Origin: Rhizophagus clarus
Lineage: Eukaryota > Glomeromycota > Glomeromycetes > Glomerales > Glomeraceae
Length of the DNA stretch: 64,000 nucleotides
Direction: 5' to 3'
Assembly: GCA_015698045.1 (NCBI GenBank)
Contig: BLAL01000004.1
Location: 186,001 to 250,000 of the forward strand
The translations under genes were made by a program, and so were the position numbers. Of this stretch, positions 36,483-49,600 are shown piece by piece. The first letter of the stretch is position 1. The number at the start of each line of letters is the position of its first letter. The notes below the pieces were generated by a model, which did no database searches, was not told the DNA's origin, and saw nothing but the letters and a program-made list of their open reading frames with translations.

Positions 36483-37402
36483 ATGGCTGTTCGATAGGGT
36501 TAAAACTTATAATCTGAGGCAAATAGAGTAAGTACCCTACCACCAATATTTTTTTTTTTGCTGTAACCAAATCATCATGATGTATGCGTGCATTATCCAT
36601 AACCAATACACTATGTTTAGGATAACTAAATAAATAAAAGAAAATTATCAAATAGTTATAAGATTAGTATATAAATGCACATCATATTATCATATTACCA
36701 ATTGTGACAAAACAAAGGTTTGAAATCTTTCTTTATAACAGCTCCCCTTCATAATGTCAACAGCAATAAAACCTTCTAAAGATAATGCAGGCAAAATAGT
36801 ATAACGTTTTCCTCTAACAAAAACAACATTTTTCCTTTCCTCTATCAAGTGTTCTCTCATCCTTAGCTGTTTTGTCAATAAAAATTAATTGTTCAGAGGT
36901 GTAATGCGTTCCAATATTATATAAATAAATTCCGCGTAATGCATCATTCTTTTCTATTTTTTTGTTATATCACAAAATTGGAGAACGCCATAATGTTGGC
37001 ATAGAAACCATTTTCCTATTCTTTGTTCCATTTCATATACCAGTTCATCAAGGTACCTGAATATTTTATCTTTAATTAATAGATCTATAAATTGTAAATT
37101 TTGTAAGTAATTATTGCAATCCAATAAGAAAACTAAATTACAAGTTCTTACCAACAAATCTTGTCTTGTCACTCTAAATATATATTTATTGATGATTAAT
37201 TACAAGGAATACGCCCGGCTAGCTCAATTGGTAGAGCCAGCAAATGGATCTTTTACACATCCCCACTTTTTAAAAGTTCTACAAACTTTGTTAACAGTAG
37301 CTTCACTAACATATATTCTTTTTAGCAATTTTTTTTTCTGTGTAAAACCTGCAGCCTGACAGTAAATGATTCGCCACCTTAAATCTTCACTTACATTTCA
37401 AT
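36483..37402 (-). pseudogene. DDE transposase relic (Tc1/mariner-pogo type)
   Basis: Read on the minus strand: an N-terminal helix-turn-helix part (DLRWRIIYCQAAGFTQ, then YVSEATVNKVCRTFKKWGC) near 37250-37395; a linker (KDKIFRYLDELVYEME); the first catalytic block QLIFIDKTAKDER; RYTILPALSLEGFIAVDIM; the second block VLVMDNARIHHDD; and the third block LPQIISFNPIEQPF near 36485-36530. The three acidic residues D, D and E are all visible in their usual contexts. The frame is broken by a TGA, by frame changes and by a foreign tRNA-like piece at 37213-37237. It is dead. Confidence 0.85.
37213..37237 (+). other. tRNA 5'-half-like sequence inside the transposase relic
   Basis: The 25 bases GCCCGGCTAGCTCAATTGGT-AGAGC match the acceptor 5' strand and D-arm of a eukaryotic tRNA (closest in memory to tRNA-Lys). 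The anticodon arm is not convincing and no T-arm (GGTTCGA) follows. It is a fragment, not a gene. It falls between the helix-turn-helix and catalytic parts of the transposase. Confidence 0.65.
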
Positions 37403-38441
37403 CTAAAATTATTAGTAAGAGTTAATTTATTAGATTTTGAAAGAATATTCGTAAAATTCGTAAATTCGCAAAAATTCGAATCGGGAAGGTTTTGTAAAAT
37501 TTGAGGGGAAAAAACCAACTTATACGATGTCACATGATTGAAGATCGCGCCATTTTGAAAACGGCGATAATGAAATTGCTTAAAAAATGTCGCGATGATC
37601 ATAAGTAACTAAACACTGCAATCACACAACAAGTAATTAATTACATTATTTTTTTTCGTAAGTTTTTATTTCATCCTTTTTTTTAAACTCGCTTATTTGA
37701 TCCCAAGGAACGTTAATCTAACAATACATTAAATGAAGGCGTTGGCATACCTTTATCTTTGTCGATTTCTACAATAATTACTGATGTCAATACAAATAAA
37801 TTACATACTAAATGTTAAATGTACAAAAAATCGAAGAAACTTTATTAAATAGTAGATTGCCTCAAGGACTTTAAAGACTTAAACTTTATTAAGTAGTAAA
37901 TTGTCTCAAGGTCTTTAAAAGACTTACAAATATAGCCACATAGTGCTATAGGATTTAGCTCAATATGCCTAACTCTATGATGAAGAAATGACATAGATCT
38001 TAATCCAAATTTAGATGAGCTTGTTGATGACGCTTGGAACGAATTTCCTAGTCGTATGATGCCTGGGCACAAAAGGCAAAAAAAAAATATGGTATAAGTT
38101 CGATTTAATTGAACTTTTCGTTGTTTAAGTTTCTTCATTACTTTAATCAGTTTTTTATAGATTTAGTGGTTGATTAAAGAACTTCATCATTACTTTCACC
38201 TGTATAATATAATTTCACATTTAATTGATATAAATAATGACGACTATACTATTTGAAGATCGTCAAAGTTTTCATTTGTTATATTACTAGGGGTGAAGAG
38301 GTATAATATGAAATTTTTAATAAAATTAATTTCTGTTCTTCCATAAAACAAACCTACCAAAATATCAAATAAATTCGATATATGAGACTTAAATTAATCA
38401 ATTGAAAAATGAGGAATTTAAATTATAGAATTATAGTTAAT
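37403..38441. other. Intergenic, partly in the COX10 segmental duplication
   Basis: From about 37870 to the COX10 stop this region matches 7370-7830. It includes a short coding relic on the plus strand (NPNLDELVDDAWNEF at about 37996-38040). A 26-base near-direct repeat (TTGCCTCAAGGACTTTAAAG and TTGTCTCAAGGTCTTTAAAA) lies at 37857 and 37902. Confidence 0.55.
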
Positions 38442-39776
38442 TTATTTCGTAATGTTTTTCAATTCAATGTCTGAAGAAATATCTTCTAAATCATAATTTT
38501 GGTCATTTTTCCTCCAGTTCTTTTTATGAGCCATCATTAGAGCCAATATTATAGGTAAATGTACGAGACTCCCAAAAAATAAATCTCTTGCAGTTTTATC
38601 ATTAGAACTTTTCCAAAATCTAAATGCACCTAATAAAAGTCCACTATTGATTATAGTTGAATCTAATGCGAACCACCAAGTTGTCATTTCAATGTAAGGA
38701 ATAATATAACATATAGGAAATATCAATAAACTATATCTTAAAGAAACACGACTATTTAAAGCAGGATTTGCGTTGACCATCATGTTATATCCAGCTTTAG
38801 TATAATCAAAACGCATATTCCAAGCAAGAGAATTAAAATGAGGAAATTGCCATGCGTATAGAATTGAACCTAATAACCATGCACCAAGGTCTAAACTATT
38901 TGTACAAGCTGCCCAACCCATCATTGGAGGAATCGCACCAACAATAGATCCAATCCACGTATTTACAATAGAGACACGTTTCATTGGAGTGTATACACAA
39001 GTATACAACACAATATTAGACGCGCCCAAAATTGCTGTTAAAGGATTTACCATAGCGGATAATAATCCAACCCCTAATATTCCAGTTATTGTTCCAAAAG
39101 AAACTGCATGCAAAGTAGAAATTGCCTTACGTACAAGAACACGATTCCTCGTTCGTGACATTTGTGCATCATATGGTGCTTCCATCAATTGATTAAACGT
39201 ATTTGCTGAAGCGATACATAATCCTGTACCTGCCGTCGTAGCAAAAAGACATGTGAGATCTGTTGCCATTGGAGCCATAGCATATCCGCACATTGTTGTT
39301 AATATCACAAGAGCTGCAAGTCTTGCTTTTGCGAGATCTTTATAAATCCTTATTAATTTAGAAAGTGTTAATGAAGAAGAGGAATTCAATGAAGTTATTT
39401 GACTGTGAGCACGGGAAGTGAAATCAATGACAGGTTTTTTGATATTTTTGTTGTCTTTGTTGTTATCATGAGATTGAACTTGTGGAGCTGTTGCTGCTGT
39501 TGCTGCTGTTATGATTTTGTTGTGGTGATGATTTGTACTTTCCCAACGCGTATTTTGTATTTTTAAATGAGAAATTTTGTTATTATATGTTGGTCGAACT
39601 TTGAACTTTTCAATTGAATTAAATATTGTCCATGTTGAATGATGTAAATTCTTATAAAAATTCTTTGTTATTAAACAATTTTGACGCTTATTAATTATAA
39701 AAATATCTTTTATAGTGAACGAATTCGTTTGAGATTTTAATTGTTGTCGAAAATTTAACAGAGTAATTTTCAACAT
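38442..39776 (-). CDS. COX10: Protoheme IX farnesyltransferase, mitochondrial
   Basis: Transfers a farnesyl group to heme B to make heme O, the first step toward heme A of cytochrome c oxidase, in the mitochondrial inner membrane. The ATG at 39776 (MLKITLLNFRQQLKSQ) is preferred over one 39 codons upstream because it begins a basic, hydroxylated, acid-poor stretch typical of a mitochondrial presequence; 444 residues result. The UbiA-type core begins near residue 150. The first substrate motif is NTFNQLMEAPYDAQMSRTRN followed by RVLVRKAIS, and the second loop region is YTPMKRVSIVNTWIGSIVGA. Several hydrophobic helices follow. No intron is present. Length is close to that of yeast COX10. A decayed duplicate lies at 7830-8735. 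The C-terminal tail is acidic (DLEDISSDIE). Confidence 0.93.
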   Translation of the reverse strand: MLKITLLNFRQQLKSQTNSFTIKDIFIINKRQNCLITKNFYKNLHHSTWTIFNSIEKFKVRPTYNNKISHLKIQNTRWESTNHHHNKIITAATAATAPQVQSHDNNKDNKNIKKPVIDFTSRAHSQITSLNSSSSLTLSKLIRIYKDLAKARLAALVILTTMCGYAMAPMATDLTCLFATTAGTGLCIASANTFNQLMEAPYDAQMSRTRNRVLVRKAISTLHAVSFGTITGILGVGLLSAMVNPLTAILGASNIVLYTCVYTPMKRVSIVNTWIGSIVGAIPPMMGWAACTNSLDLGAWLLGSILYAWQFPHFNSLAWNMRFDYTKAGYNMMVNANPALNSRVSLRYSLLIFPICYIIPYIEMTTWWFALDSTIINSGLLLGAFRFWKSSNDKTARDLFFGSLVHLPIILALMMAHKKNWRKNDQNYDLEDISSDIELKNITK

Positions 39777-40552
39777 TTCTAAAAAAAAAAAAGAAAATTG
39801 AAAAAGATTGATAAGGTCGATCTGATCTACAGAAATATCCTTTTGCAATAAATTAATGTAATCACGATTGAATATGCATGCACACCACTTCAAATTGTTT
39901 TATAACACCTTAAAATTTAAACTTCTGTTGAAGGAATTCAGAAATTGCGAATCGTTCGCTCGTATATATAAAATTGCTAGGAGTATTTATACGAGCTCGC
40001 AGCATGGTCTGCAACGGTTTGCTATCCTAAGAAAATCTTCTAAGAGGTCATAGTAGTCTCTACCAAGATTGAAAGGATGAAATGGTTGCTGTGATTTTAA
40101 TTTGCCGAAATTTACTGATTACCTAGAAACATTGATGTAATTCTTTCAAAGATTATTTAATATATTATTCAGAAAGTTTACGTGCTAAATAAAGTTCATT
40201 TTATTACTTTTATGGATTGATCATAGGACCAGTTTATATTAATTTTAGTTCTTTTAATTTAAATAAATATTTTTATTTTTTAGGTAAAACAATCAATTGT
40301 AAATATCTAGTCTCTACAAAATAAAAACGCCTTATTAATTACTTTTAATCCCCAATGTCTAAAAAAAAATTTTTTTTCCTCCTTATAAAACATAAAATAT
40401 AAAACAAAAATCATTACACCATTAATAATATTATTATTACTTTTGTGGGGGGAGGAAGAGTAAGAAATAATAACATTTTTATATATTTTTATTATAACGA
40501 TTTATAATTTTTTTTTTTTTTTTTTTTTCATTCTTCTTTTTCGTCGTTTTCT
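39777..40552. other. COX10 upstream region and intergenic DNA
   Basis: The first 300 bases (to about 40075) are also present upstream of the COX10 pseudogene, so the duplication included the promoter. A poly-T run at 40507-40528 lies just past the Rab3GAP stop codon. Confidence 0.5.
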
Positions 40553-43500
40553 TTACATGAATATAGTATCTTTCCCAACCATATCTATGATTCTCATTCC
40601 AGATTTATCTAACGAAACATACATCCTCGTTGGAACTGGGGTTGGTCGTAGACACGTCGTTTGCAAGACAAATTCACGTGTTGTCGGATGTGGAAATGAA
40701 TCATTAAGCGGTGCTTTATTTCAAAAAAAAAAAAAAAAAAAAAGGTAAAAAGAGGTTAAAAAATTAAAAAAAACCTACTTAAATATAAGTGATAACTAAA
40801 TTTGTTTACAAACCTCCAGAAGCAAATAATTCATAAACTGCAGTACGTTCTTCTCCATCTGAAACGTGTGTTTCTGGAATTTCTAATAATCTTTCTACTA
40901 AATCATATTGTTTCGGTAACTAAAATATAAATATAAAATGATTTTATTAGTAAGATCGGCTTGAATAAATACGAAAAATGAAGTAGAAACGCTGATTTTA
41001 GATACCTTTCGCAAAAGAGAAATCGCTTTACCGATAAGCATTTCATTTCGTTTAAACGATTGGATTAATCCATCACATACAATCTTTTTAGACCTTTAAA
41101 GAAAAATTTGTAATTTACTGTCATTAGTTATGTAATCCAAGTTCAATTATTATAATTTTAATGTTTCGTACCCTATTTCATTCCATGGAAAGTTGGACAA
41201 CTCTTGTGCCAAAGCTGCTAACCCAGACGTTACAGGCTTAATGTTTTTGGAAACAGATCGAGAGACTAATGTATCATAAGCGATAAGGAATATAGTAGGT
41301 AAAAGTCTACGCAATTACAAGATAAATAAAAAAGGTTATTCTTATAATTACAATAATAATAATTAATAATAATAAATTACTAACTCTTTAAATAAGTCCT
41401 GAATCGATAACTGTTCTAAATAGTGAAGTGCCTAAAGAATAAATTTAAAATTTAGAAAGTATTTCGAGAGATATATATATATTAAAAGAAAAAAATAATT
41501 CTAACTTCACAGAAAAGTTCATTAACTATTACCTTTTCTGCTTCACGATTATATTTGAACAATGGTTTCTGTCGTCTTGCCGGAATTCTTTTAGATGACT
41601 ACGAGGAATACGTTTTATTTTAGTTTATTATAAATTTCTATAATATTTCTACTTAAGCATGGTAAGGATAATTACTCTCCACAATTCTTGCCAAAGGTTT
41701 CCTTTTTCTTTCATTCTTGGGCTAAGAGTTCCCTTGTTTGGATCTCCGCTTTCGTCGGGAATCCAATCACGTGGTGAATACCATCGAACAAAGTCTTCTA
41801 ATACAGCGTGTGGATTTGCAGCTTTAAAAGCTTGCATATCTAGATATAAATTTATTAAATTAATATTAATCTCCTTATTAAAAAATACATGTGTATGTAA
41901 CTTACCAGATTTCAAGTGGGCGGATTGTAATTGAGCTCTTAATTTAGTTGCATCCTCCGAAGTACCTAAACTCTCGAACAGCTCCTCTTGTTCACGTGCC
42001 ATATCTTCGGTCATAAATCCTGTATCCTATAAGTAAGATTAAATTAACAGCGTTATTATTAAGCCACGATAAAAAAAACTTTTTTTTTAATCAATATACC
42101 TGGGTTTCTGGCACTAGTAATGGCTCACCAGTTTTTAATAATTTAAGATCATTAAAATGATGTGAATGTCCTTCTCTCTCATTTTCATCCTTAACTTCCT
42201 TATCAAATCTATCGTCAAAAGAGATTTTACTTGCATTTTGACCTGCAAATTCAAATTCTTGATTTGAATCCATACTAGATGAATAATTAAGTTGTACAAA
42301 TGGATCAGATTGTTCGGAAAATAAGGAAGTTGTGGGGGAATTAGAATGAATATGAGATAATGAAGAAGGTGAACGACGATGTTGAGATACTGATCGATTG
42401 GGATTTTTCTTGTTTGGTATTCCTAAAGGTGTGGTTGTTGCCTCCTCAATTGCATCATAAAATTCCTCCTCTCCCAATTCTCTAACAATATGCTAATAAA
42501 TAGTTAAATCGTTATAATCAGTTCATAAAATAAATTAGAAAAATAGATTCAGAGTTATATGTTCTCAACTTCTTACATTAGAAGATTTTATTTCTTTTTC
42601 GTCCAAAGCGATAACATCCGAAGCGCTAGCACCGTTTGAATTTACTGGAGGTACTAAAATCACTGAAGCTTCCGGTGTATCTTCTCCCGTTATATGATCA
42701 AATAACCGAACAAATGGATCTGAAGTCGTTTGCTTTTGTTCCATCGGAGAATTTTTACTCATTTTATTATTCAATATAGAATCAGAAGAAGCTAATGAAT
42801 TAATCGATGATACTTGATTTCTTGGACTTGTGGACAGAATTGGGTTATACTTTTGATCTCGTCGAATGCGTGTAGCACAACAATTAATCATACACAACTT
42901 TTGATGAATTATACTGTACTTCATGTCTATACCAATATTATGAGAATCAGCCTTCACTTTATTATCATCCGTTAATAATGAACCATTTTGACTAACAATA
43001 GAGGATACATCCTCATTTTCTGACATATAAATATTCACGTCAGGCAAAGAATCAAATCGTTCCCAATGTAAACGAATTTCTCTAAGAACTTCATTCCATA
43101 AAATTTTCAAAAATCCCAAAAATGAGTCGCTAGAATTATTCGTTCGTGAAACGGTTTCCAACAAATATTCAAGAAGGTTCCATAAAAATGATTTATAAGG
43201 AACGGTTCTGACACAAAATTGATTACCTAATGATGATGCTGATAATAAGGGAATACCACTTAACGTGTTAATCCGTTCGGCATTGCTTGGAAATGTCTTA
43301 TTACTTAACGGATGGAATAAACGACGAAGAATTTCGTCAATATCTACATCATCCATATCAACGATTCCGCCAATTGTTGATCTAGAGAATCGTGCCGCAT
43401 CACAACCTAAATCATCAGATTTAAATGTTCCTGGTAAATCGGTAACCTGACTCTTTCTAAAAACCTTATTGCGAATCTTGCCTTTCAAATTATTCGATTT

Positions 43501-45042
43501 TTCAGCCAAATCATTGGCACAATTTATATTGTAAGAAAATATAGCATTATTTAACATGTTGGAAAGCAACACTAGCTGGTTTTGTTGATTATCAGGGTAA
43601 AAGTTACAACCCAAAATCCAGATGGGGGCTCGCACGGCATCCATTTCTGAATATATGTCATTATCCAAATATGTGTCACTCGGAGCAGAGGGAAAAAAAG
43701 CAGTGAGCAACAACGATTGAAGTTGATCATTTTGTGGGCCAAAAGGTAAATTTGATGCTGAAGCAACTGTTGAGGTAAATTGCTGAGAAAACCCAGGAGT
43801 ATCTTTTAATATTTCATTTTCAAACATTGTCCCATTTCCAAACATTCCTCCATTCTGTCCTTCAAAATCTTTAAAAATATCTTCATTTATTCTACTCGAA
43901 GGAAAATCGTTATCATCAAAGTTTTTCCAATCCTGATCATCCAAATTTTGCAATTCGTATGCAAATAATCCGGCTACGGAAATTCCAAGGTGCGGCATTT
44001 TATCTAATTCTGGAACATCAACTTGATCTGTGTAACCGAATCCGATCAAAACGATATGTGTGTCAGATCTAGGTTGATTTTTGTGTCGTATTTTTATAAC
44101 AAGTTTCACGGATAACTTGAGAACAAATTATATATCCAATTGATGTTTGGACGGTAATGTTTGTGAAAATTAAAAATTACCAAATTAACACTTACCTAAA
44201 GGAATTTGATTTAAATCCATTTTTTCAATAAAAAATTCGGTCAACCCTGCTAAATGTGAAAAACGTAATGGAACATCACGAACATATGTAGTATTAAATC
44301 TTATTTCAACTTCACCAGCATCAATAACATTTTTCGCATATTTATTGTACAGACACATGTAACCAGCATATAAAGAATTTGCGACTTGACCAGTTGGAAC
44401 ATAAACTGGAAGCTTACATTTCGTATTATGAAACGCAATTGCAAATGAAGATAATAACATCTTTGTAGTATTAAGGTCTAAACTTTTAAATTTTGAAATA
44501 GATCCAGATGAAAAAATATCTCTGGGTGTCAATACCAAAATGTGAGTTAAACCCGTCCATCGATGAATTTTGTTTAAATTCATTGGAGTGGAGTCCAATG
44601 AAGTATTTGGCAAAGTAACAGGAAGGAATTCTGAACTAGGTAAAAATGGGTCAGGATTCGGAGGGAAAAGGGTTGTAGTAGTTGGTGGAGGTTGAAGTTC
44701 TGAAGTGAAGTTTGCGGAAGAAGAACGACTTGTAGTAAATTCATTCCACCTTTTTATAGGATGATAATGATATGATAAAGTATAAGAATTATCGTCAAGG
44801 ACTATTGTCTCTCGTTTTACAAAAGGATCAATGCCTTCAACCGTTTTTATAGAAGGTTTGTCGCCAAGAGGGGGTAACTTTGAATCGTCAAATATTCCAA
44901 GTTGACCATCGTTAACACCCCACCCATTCAAAACTTCTTCAACAGTAGTTATAAATCGCTCCCATTGTGAAGCGGCGGTATAGTCAACAAACTCAAAATG
45001 TTCGTCGTCATCAATAGGAGAATTTGGATTAGAAGCATGCAT
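40553..45042 (-). CDS. RAB3GAP1: Rab3 GTPase-activating protein catalytic subunit
   Basis: Rab3GAP acts with a regulatory subunit on Rab GTPases in membrane traffic and autophagy. Eleven exons: 44196-45042, 42577-44115, 42100-42492, 41906-42026, 41676-41839, 41533-41598, 41385-41431, 41172-41306, 41006-41090, 40814-40919, 40553-40713 (about 1220 residues). The start is MHASNPNSPIDDDEHFEFVD followed by TAASQWERFI, the typical N-terminus of the family. Exons 4-5 contain GFMTEDMAREQEELFESLGT and AFKAANPHAVLEDFVRWYSP, the strongest family signature, in the catalytic C-terminal half. The protein ends RPTPVPTRMYVSLDKSGMRI, as animal homologs do. The middle is low complexity. One oddity: exon 1 ends in phase 1 (TTAG|GTAAGT) while exon 2 is open only in phase 0, so one base is in excess there. 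All other junctions agree. Confidence 0.9.
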
Positions 45043-45512
45043 TTGGAAAAATTAAAAATGTAATAATATGAGACAACAAAAGTAAATTTTTTAGAGACAT
45101 GAAAAAAAATATTTTTGAAATGAAAAAAAATTTTTTTTTTTTTTTTTTTTTCGGTGTAAAAAATTTTATTGATTTTCATCCAAATTTTAATGCAAACGCC
45201 CAAACAGGAAATTAATCAGGATTAACAAAAACCGCCAGCTTACTATATGTAATGTAAAAAAATAAGTTTACAAAATACTTATTTGGAATTTGAAAACCCA
45301 TAACAGACAACAGGCGGGCGAGTTATTATGTTATTATGTTATTATGTGTTATTTATTATGTTGTCAAGGATCAACTTCATGCATTTTATGTGTACCTTAT
45401 AATTTAATTTTATAGATAAAGATAAGATATAAAAGAATTCATTGTTTAAAATGTCAATCTTGTGATTTCAAATAATAATAACTTGTACGCAGTCTTGATT
45501 TAGTTAGCTAAA
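45043..45512. other. Rab3GAP upstream / USP downstream DNA
   Basis: Contains a T-run at 45129-45150 and a TTATTATG repeat at about 45322-45360 (four copies of ATGTTATT-like units). It separates the Rab3GAP start codon from the 3' end of the stress protein gene, both on the minus strand. Confidence 0.4.
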
Positions 45513-46421
45513 TTACAAAGATGATTTCCGAGGTCCCTTCACAATTAAAACTGGACAATGTGCGTTGTGTTGACAAAAATCGGAAAAACTTCCTAAAAAC
45601 AATCTTTTATAACACATAGGTATATACATATATGTATAGTATAGATCAATATATTTAAAAAGGGTTCATAAAAAAAAAATAAATAAATAAACCTCGAACC
45701 TTTTCCACGTTGATAGGTCTCTACTTCCCATTATGAGAACGTCCGCCTTCTCTTTTTCAGTATAATCTACGACAATATTTCGAGAGTCGGCTTCCGATTT
45801 TATTATTTCGATTTCACATTTAATCTGATTAATTTATAAAGTAAAATAAAAAAAATTAAAAAATAAAGTAAAATAGAAAGAATGTAAATATACAGCTATC
45901 CTAAGTTGTTTATAATATATGTTCTGGATCATTTTTTTTAATTACATTTGCTGCTTCTAACTTTTTAGCGAAAGGTTGCATTGCATCATTAGTCTTTTGT
46001 TCTACCTTCAAGTATAAATAAAAATAAAAAAAAGTCAATAATGATTAAGTAGTAAAATAAAGGAATAAACTAGAACATACTTCTTTTTCCAAATTTGCGG
46101 CATATTCAGCTGCATAATTTATGTTCATTCCTAAATTAATTATTAATGTTAAAATCGAACCAAAAATAAGTATTAAAATATTAAATAAATATTAAAAGAA
46201 CGGTTTAAAATTTTTTTTTTATTAGTATAAAACTTGAGACTTATTCTCAAATACGTACCTAATTCAGTTACATCGAAGTCAGAATTTAGACATAACGCTG
46301 AAATTAAATGCACTTCGTCTCGTTCAGGCGTAATAAAATTACCGATTATCCAATCCACAGTATATGAAGCCTCTTCAGAAGAAGGATCTAATGCGACAAC
46401 TACTTTTCGTTGCTTCGACAT
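45513..46421 (-). CDS. Universal stress protein (UspA) family
   Basis: Small alpha/beta protein that usually binds ATP; in fungi its exact role is open. Exons: 46259-46421, 46081-46130, 45946-46005, 45693-45824 and 45513-45592. The start MSKQRKVVVALDPSSEEASY gives beta-1 and the first loop of the fold. Exon 4 carries DVLIMGSRDLSTWKRF, the GS-R nucleotide-binding loop; exon 5 in its best frame gives GSFSDFCQHNAHCPVLIVK, the usual last loop and strand. The order matches the classic G-x2-G-x9-G-S-type ending. Oddity: exon 4 ends in phase 0 (GAG|GTTTAT), while the family-like reading of exon 5 needs phase 1. The splice as seen reads a different 15-residue end. Either a base is wrong or the C-terminus has changed. 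Confidence 0.85.
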
Positions 46422-46639
46422 TTATTTAGACTGAGCTATATTATACGATATAGACAATAAGGTATTTTTTTATCTAAAGAAATAAAGTTATCAAAAGGAT
46501 CAAAAAGATCAACTAGAAAGTCAGTTTACTCTAATTATAGAATCTGCGCATATAATTGGTTGATGTTAAATCAGCTGTTGCATCATGATTATCGTAAAAT
46601 TTTTTTGCTCAGTTTCTTTTCAGTTTGATCTTTAAAGAA
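46422..46639. promoter_or_regulatory. Divergent promoter region between USP and DBP10
   Basis: 218 bp separate the two start codons, so both promoters must share this space. A CTAATTATAGAATCTGCGCA patch and a T-rich stretch before the DBP10 ATG are visible. No known factor site is claimed. Confidence 0.5.
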
Positions 46640-49600
46640 ATGGAAGTAAAAAACAGTGAGGATTCAATATCAACCCAAGAATCTGATCAAGAAAAAGATA
46701 GTGATGATTATGTGGATATTTTTTCCTCGTTAACCAAGGATGACGAAGAAGAGGCATTCGAAGAAGAAGCAGCTTTTATTTCTAAACAACTTCAAGCAAA
46801 AAATAGGAAAAAGAAAAAATCTGGCGGGTTTCAATCAATGGGTATAAATAATTTTACTTTTTTTTCGTATATAAGCAAATTTTTTGATGAGAAATATCAT
46901 TTTTACTCGACTATATTTTTATAGGACTAAGTTATCCAGTGTATAAAGCAATATTTCACAAGGGTTTTAAAGTTCCAACACCTATTCAACGCAAGACGAT
47001 TCCACTTATTATGGATGGGAATGATGTTGTAGCAATGGCACGAACTGGATCTGGCAAAACTGCAGCATTTTTAATACCAATTTTAGAAAAACTAAAAAGT
47101 CATTCTGCAAAAGTAGGTACATTGTTGGATTTTTGAATACGATGACAATTTTTATATAATTAATGTAATTTTAATTTAGGTAGGTGCGCGTGCAATTATA
47201 TTATCACCATCACGTGAACTTGCACTTCAGACACAAAAAGTTTGTAAAGAACTCGCAAAATATACCGATCTGAGATCTTGCTTAGTAGTTGGTGGCGATA
47301 ATTTAGATGATCAATTTGAGATGATTGCAGGCAATCCTGATATGTATGTGATCGTTATAATTCAACATTGTTCAAAATAAACCTATTCATTTTATTTTAT
47401 ATTAACTATTAATGTTAGTATTATCGCGACCCCAGGACGTCTACTTCATTTGATAATTGAAATGGACATAGAGCTCAAAAGTGTTGAATATATCGTTTTT
47501 GATGAAGCTGATAGGTAGATTAACCAAATAACAAATATGTTACCTTTGTTATTGATTTTATTATTAAGTTGACTAATTTTTATGATTAAAAATTGATTCT
47601 ATGTTTTTATTTTGCAAGATTATTCGAATTGGGATTTTCAGTCCAGTTGCATGAAATGTTGCATAGACTACCTCAATCAAGGCAGACTATGCTTTTTTCT
47701 GCAACTTTACCTCAGTCGCTTGTAGATTTTGCAAAAGCCGGTTTACAAGATCCAACTTTAGTGAGATTGGATGTGGATTCCAAAATTAGCTCTGATTTGG
47801 AGGTATAAACTTTTGTCTTTCATCAAGATTAGCTTTGAATTATTAATTTTTCAATCCATGAATTAATCAAAAAAATCAAACGTTCAGATGGCCTTCTTTT
47901 CTGTAAAGCAATCGGAAAAGGAAGCTGCTTTATTATATATTCTAAAAGAGATTATTAAAGTGCCACTCAATCTAAATCCCACAAGTGATGATGTCAAGTC
48001 AAAATCGAATAAGAAAAAGTCGAAAAATACTTTTAGCGAAGTGCTTTCTCACCAAACAATAATATTTGTATCAACAAAACACCATGTTGAATATATAACA
48101 AATCTTTTGAATCTAGCTGGATATCAAACTTCATATATTTATGGTTCACTTGATCAAACGGCACGAAAAATACAGATAAATAATTTCAGAACCGGTCAAT
48201 CTAATTTATTAGTTGTTACAGATGTTGCTGCTCGCGGTATAGACATTCCAATATTAGAGAATGTAATAAATTATGACTTTGTTTGTAGTAGTAAAATTTT
48301 TGTTCATAGAGTTGGTCGAACAGCTAGAGCTGGTCGGAGAGGTTGGGCATATTCATTAATAACTTCTGAAGAGGTATTTATTACAAATGAAAAGATAATT
48401 AAAAAACTTTTTCAATTTTAATTAAAAAATCGCAGCTTCCTTATTTATTAGATCTTCATCTGTTTCTTGGTCGTCGTTTGGTGATAGGATCAACGGCAAG
48501 CTCACAACCAGATTATACCTCTGACATTATTATGGGCTGTTTCCCTACTGATGCTTTGGACATGAATTTGGAGTGGGTTAAAGGAAAACTCACAGAAGTG
48601 AGTAATATTGAAGCGCTTAATAATGTTGCAAAAAATGGTTATAAGCAATATTGCAAATCAAGATTATCAGCATCTTCGGAAAGTTATAAAAGAGCCAAGG
48701 AGATTATGGCATCGGAGAACTATACTGATGTGCATTTTCTTTTTGGTCAGTATCGATCTTTATGTTTTTATTTTTTTTTTCTTTATAATCAAATATTGAT
48801 CTACTTTTCTCTTTTATTTTCAGCTGATAAGATTGGTGAAAAAGAAAAGGACCGACAAATTTTAATTAATTCTATTTCTAGTTTCAGGCCGCACGAAGTA
48901 AATAAATTTATTTAATTATTTTAATTTAAATGAGAAACTATATTAATGGATGTTTAAAATTAATCTTGTTATTATAGACTATATTTGAAATTGGGAGTCG
49001 AGGAAACAAGAAAACCTCAACTGCATCGCAACTTATGAGACAGCGTCGAGAAAATGTTTCAAAATTAATTGAAACGCATAAGTCCATTCCAAATAAAACA
49101 TTGAATGTGGATCTATCAGAACCTGCGAATTCCATTGAATTATCCAATTTAGATGATGAAAAAAATGAGGCAAGAATTCGTCTTAAAATTGATTTTGTTT
49201 TGAATAAGAAGATTATAAAATATTTTTTTCCCCATTTTTAATAGGAACCGGTTAATAAAGACTATAAAAAGAGAAAATCCAATGATAATAATTTCGGAAT
49301 TTGTGCGTATTATGCATTGTATGACTTGATAAATTCGTCTTCTCAAGTAGGTTAAGTTTTATAATGAGTTAATATCTGTTTTATTATGTAGCCAAAAAGC
49401 AAAAAAATGATCGATTTCGGGATGATGAATTTTATATTCCCCATTTTCAAAAAGATGCAAATACTGAAAAAGGGTACGCCTATTTTTTTTTATTTTTTAA
49501 AAAAAAGAAAAAAATCATTAAATTTGACATGGACTAAGATTTGACTGTATTTGTTGTAGATATTCTGTAAATCAAGGCATGTCATTTGCTGAAGAATCTA

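Noticed and set aside
37213..37290. Functional tRNA gene
   Set aside because: No T-arm, no closing acceptor strand and no convincing anticodon arm follow the 5' half.
39777..39893. Longer COX10 N-terminus starting at 39893
   Set aside because: The extra 39 residues are Cys- and Asp-containing and hydrophobic, unlike a presequence; the downstream Met begins a typical basic one.
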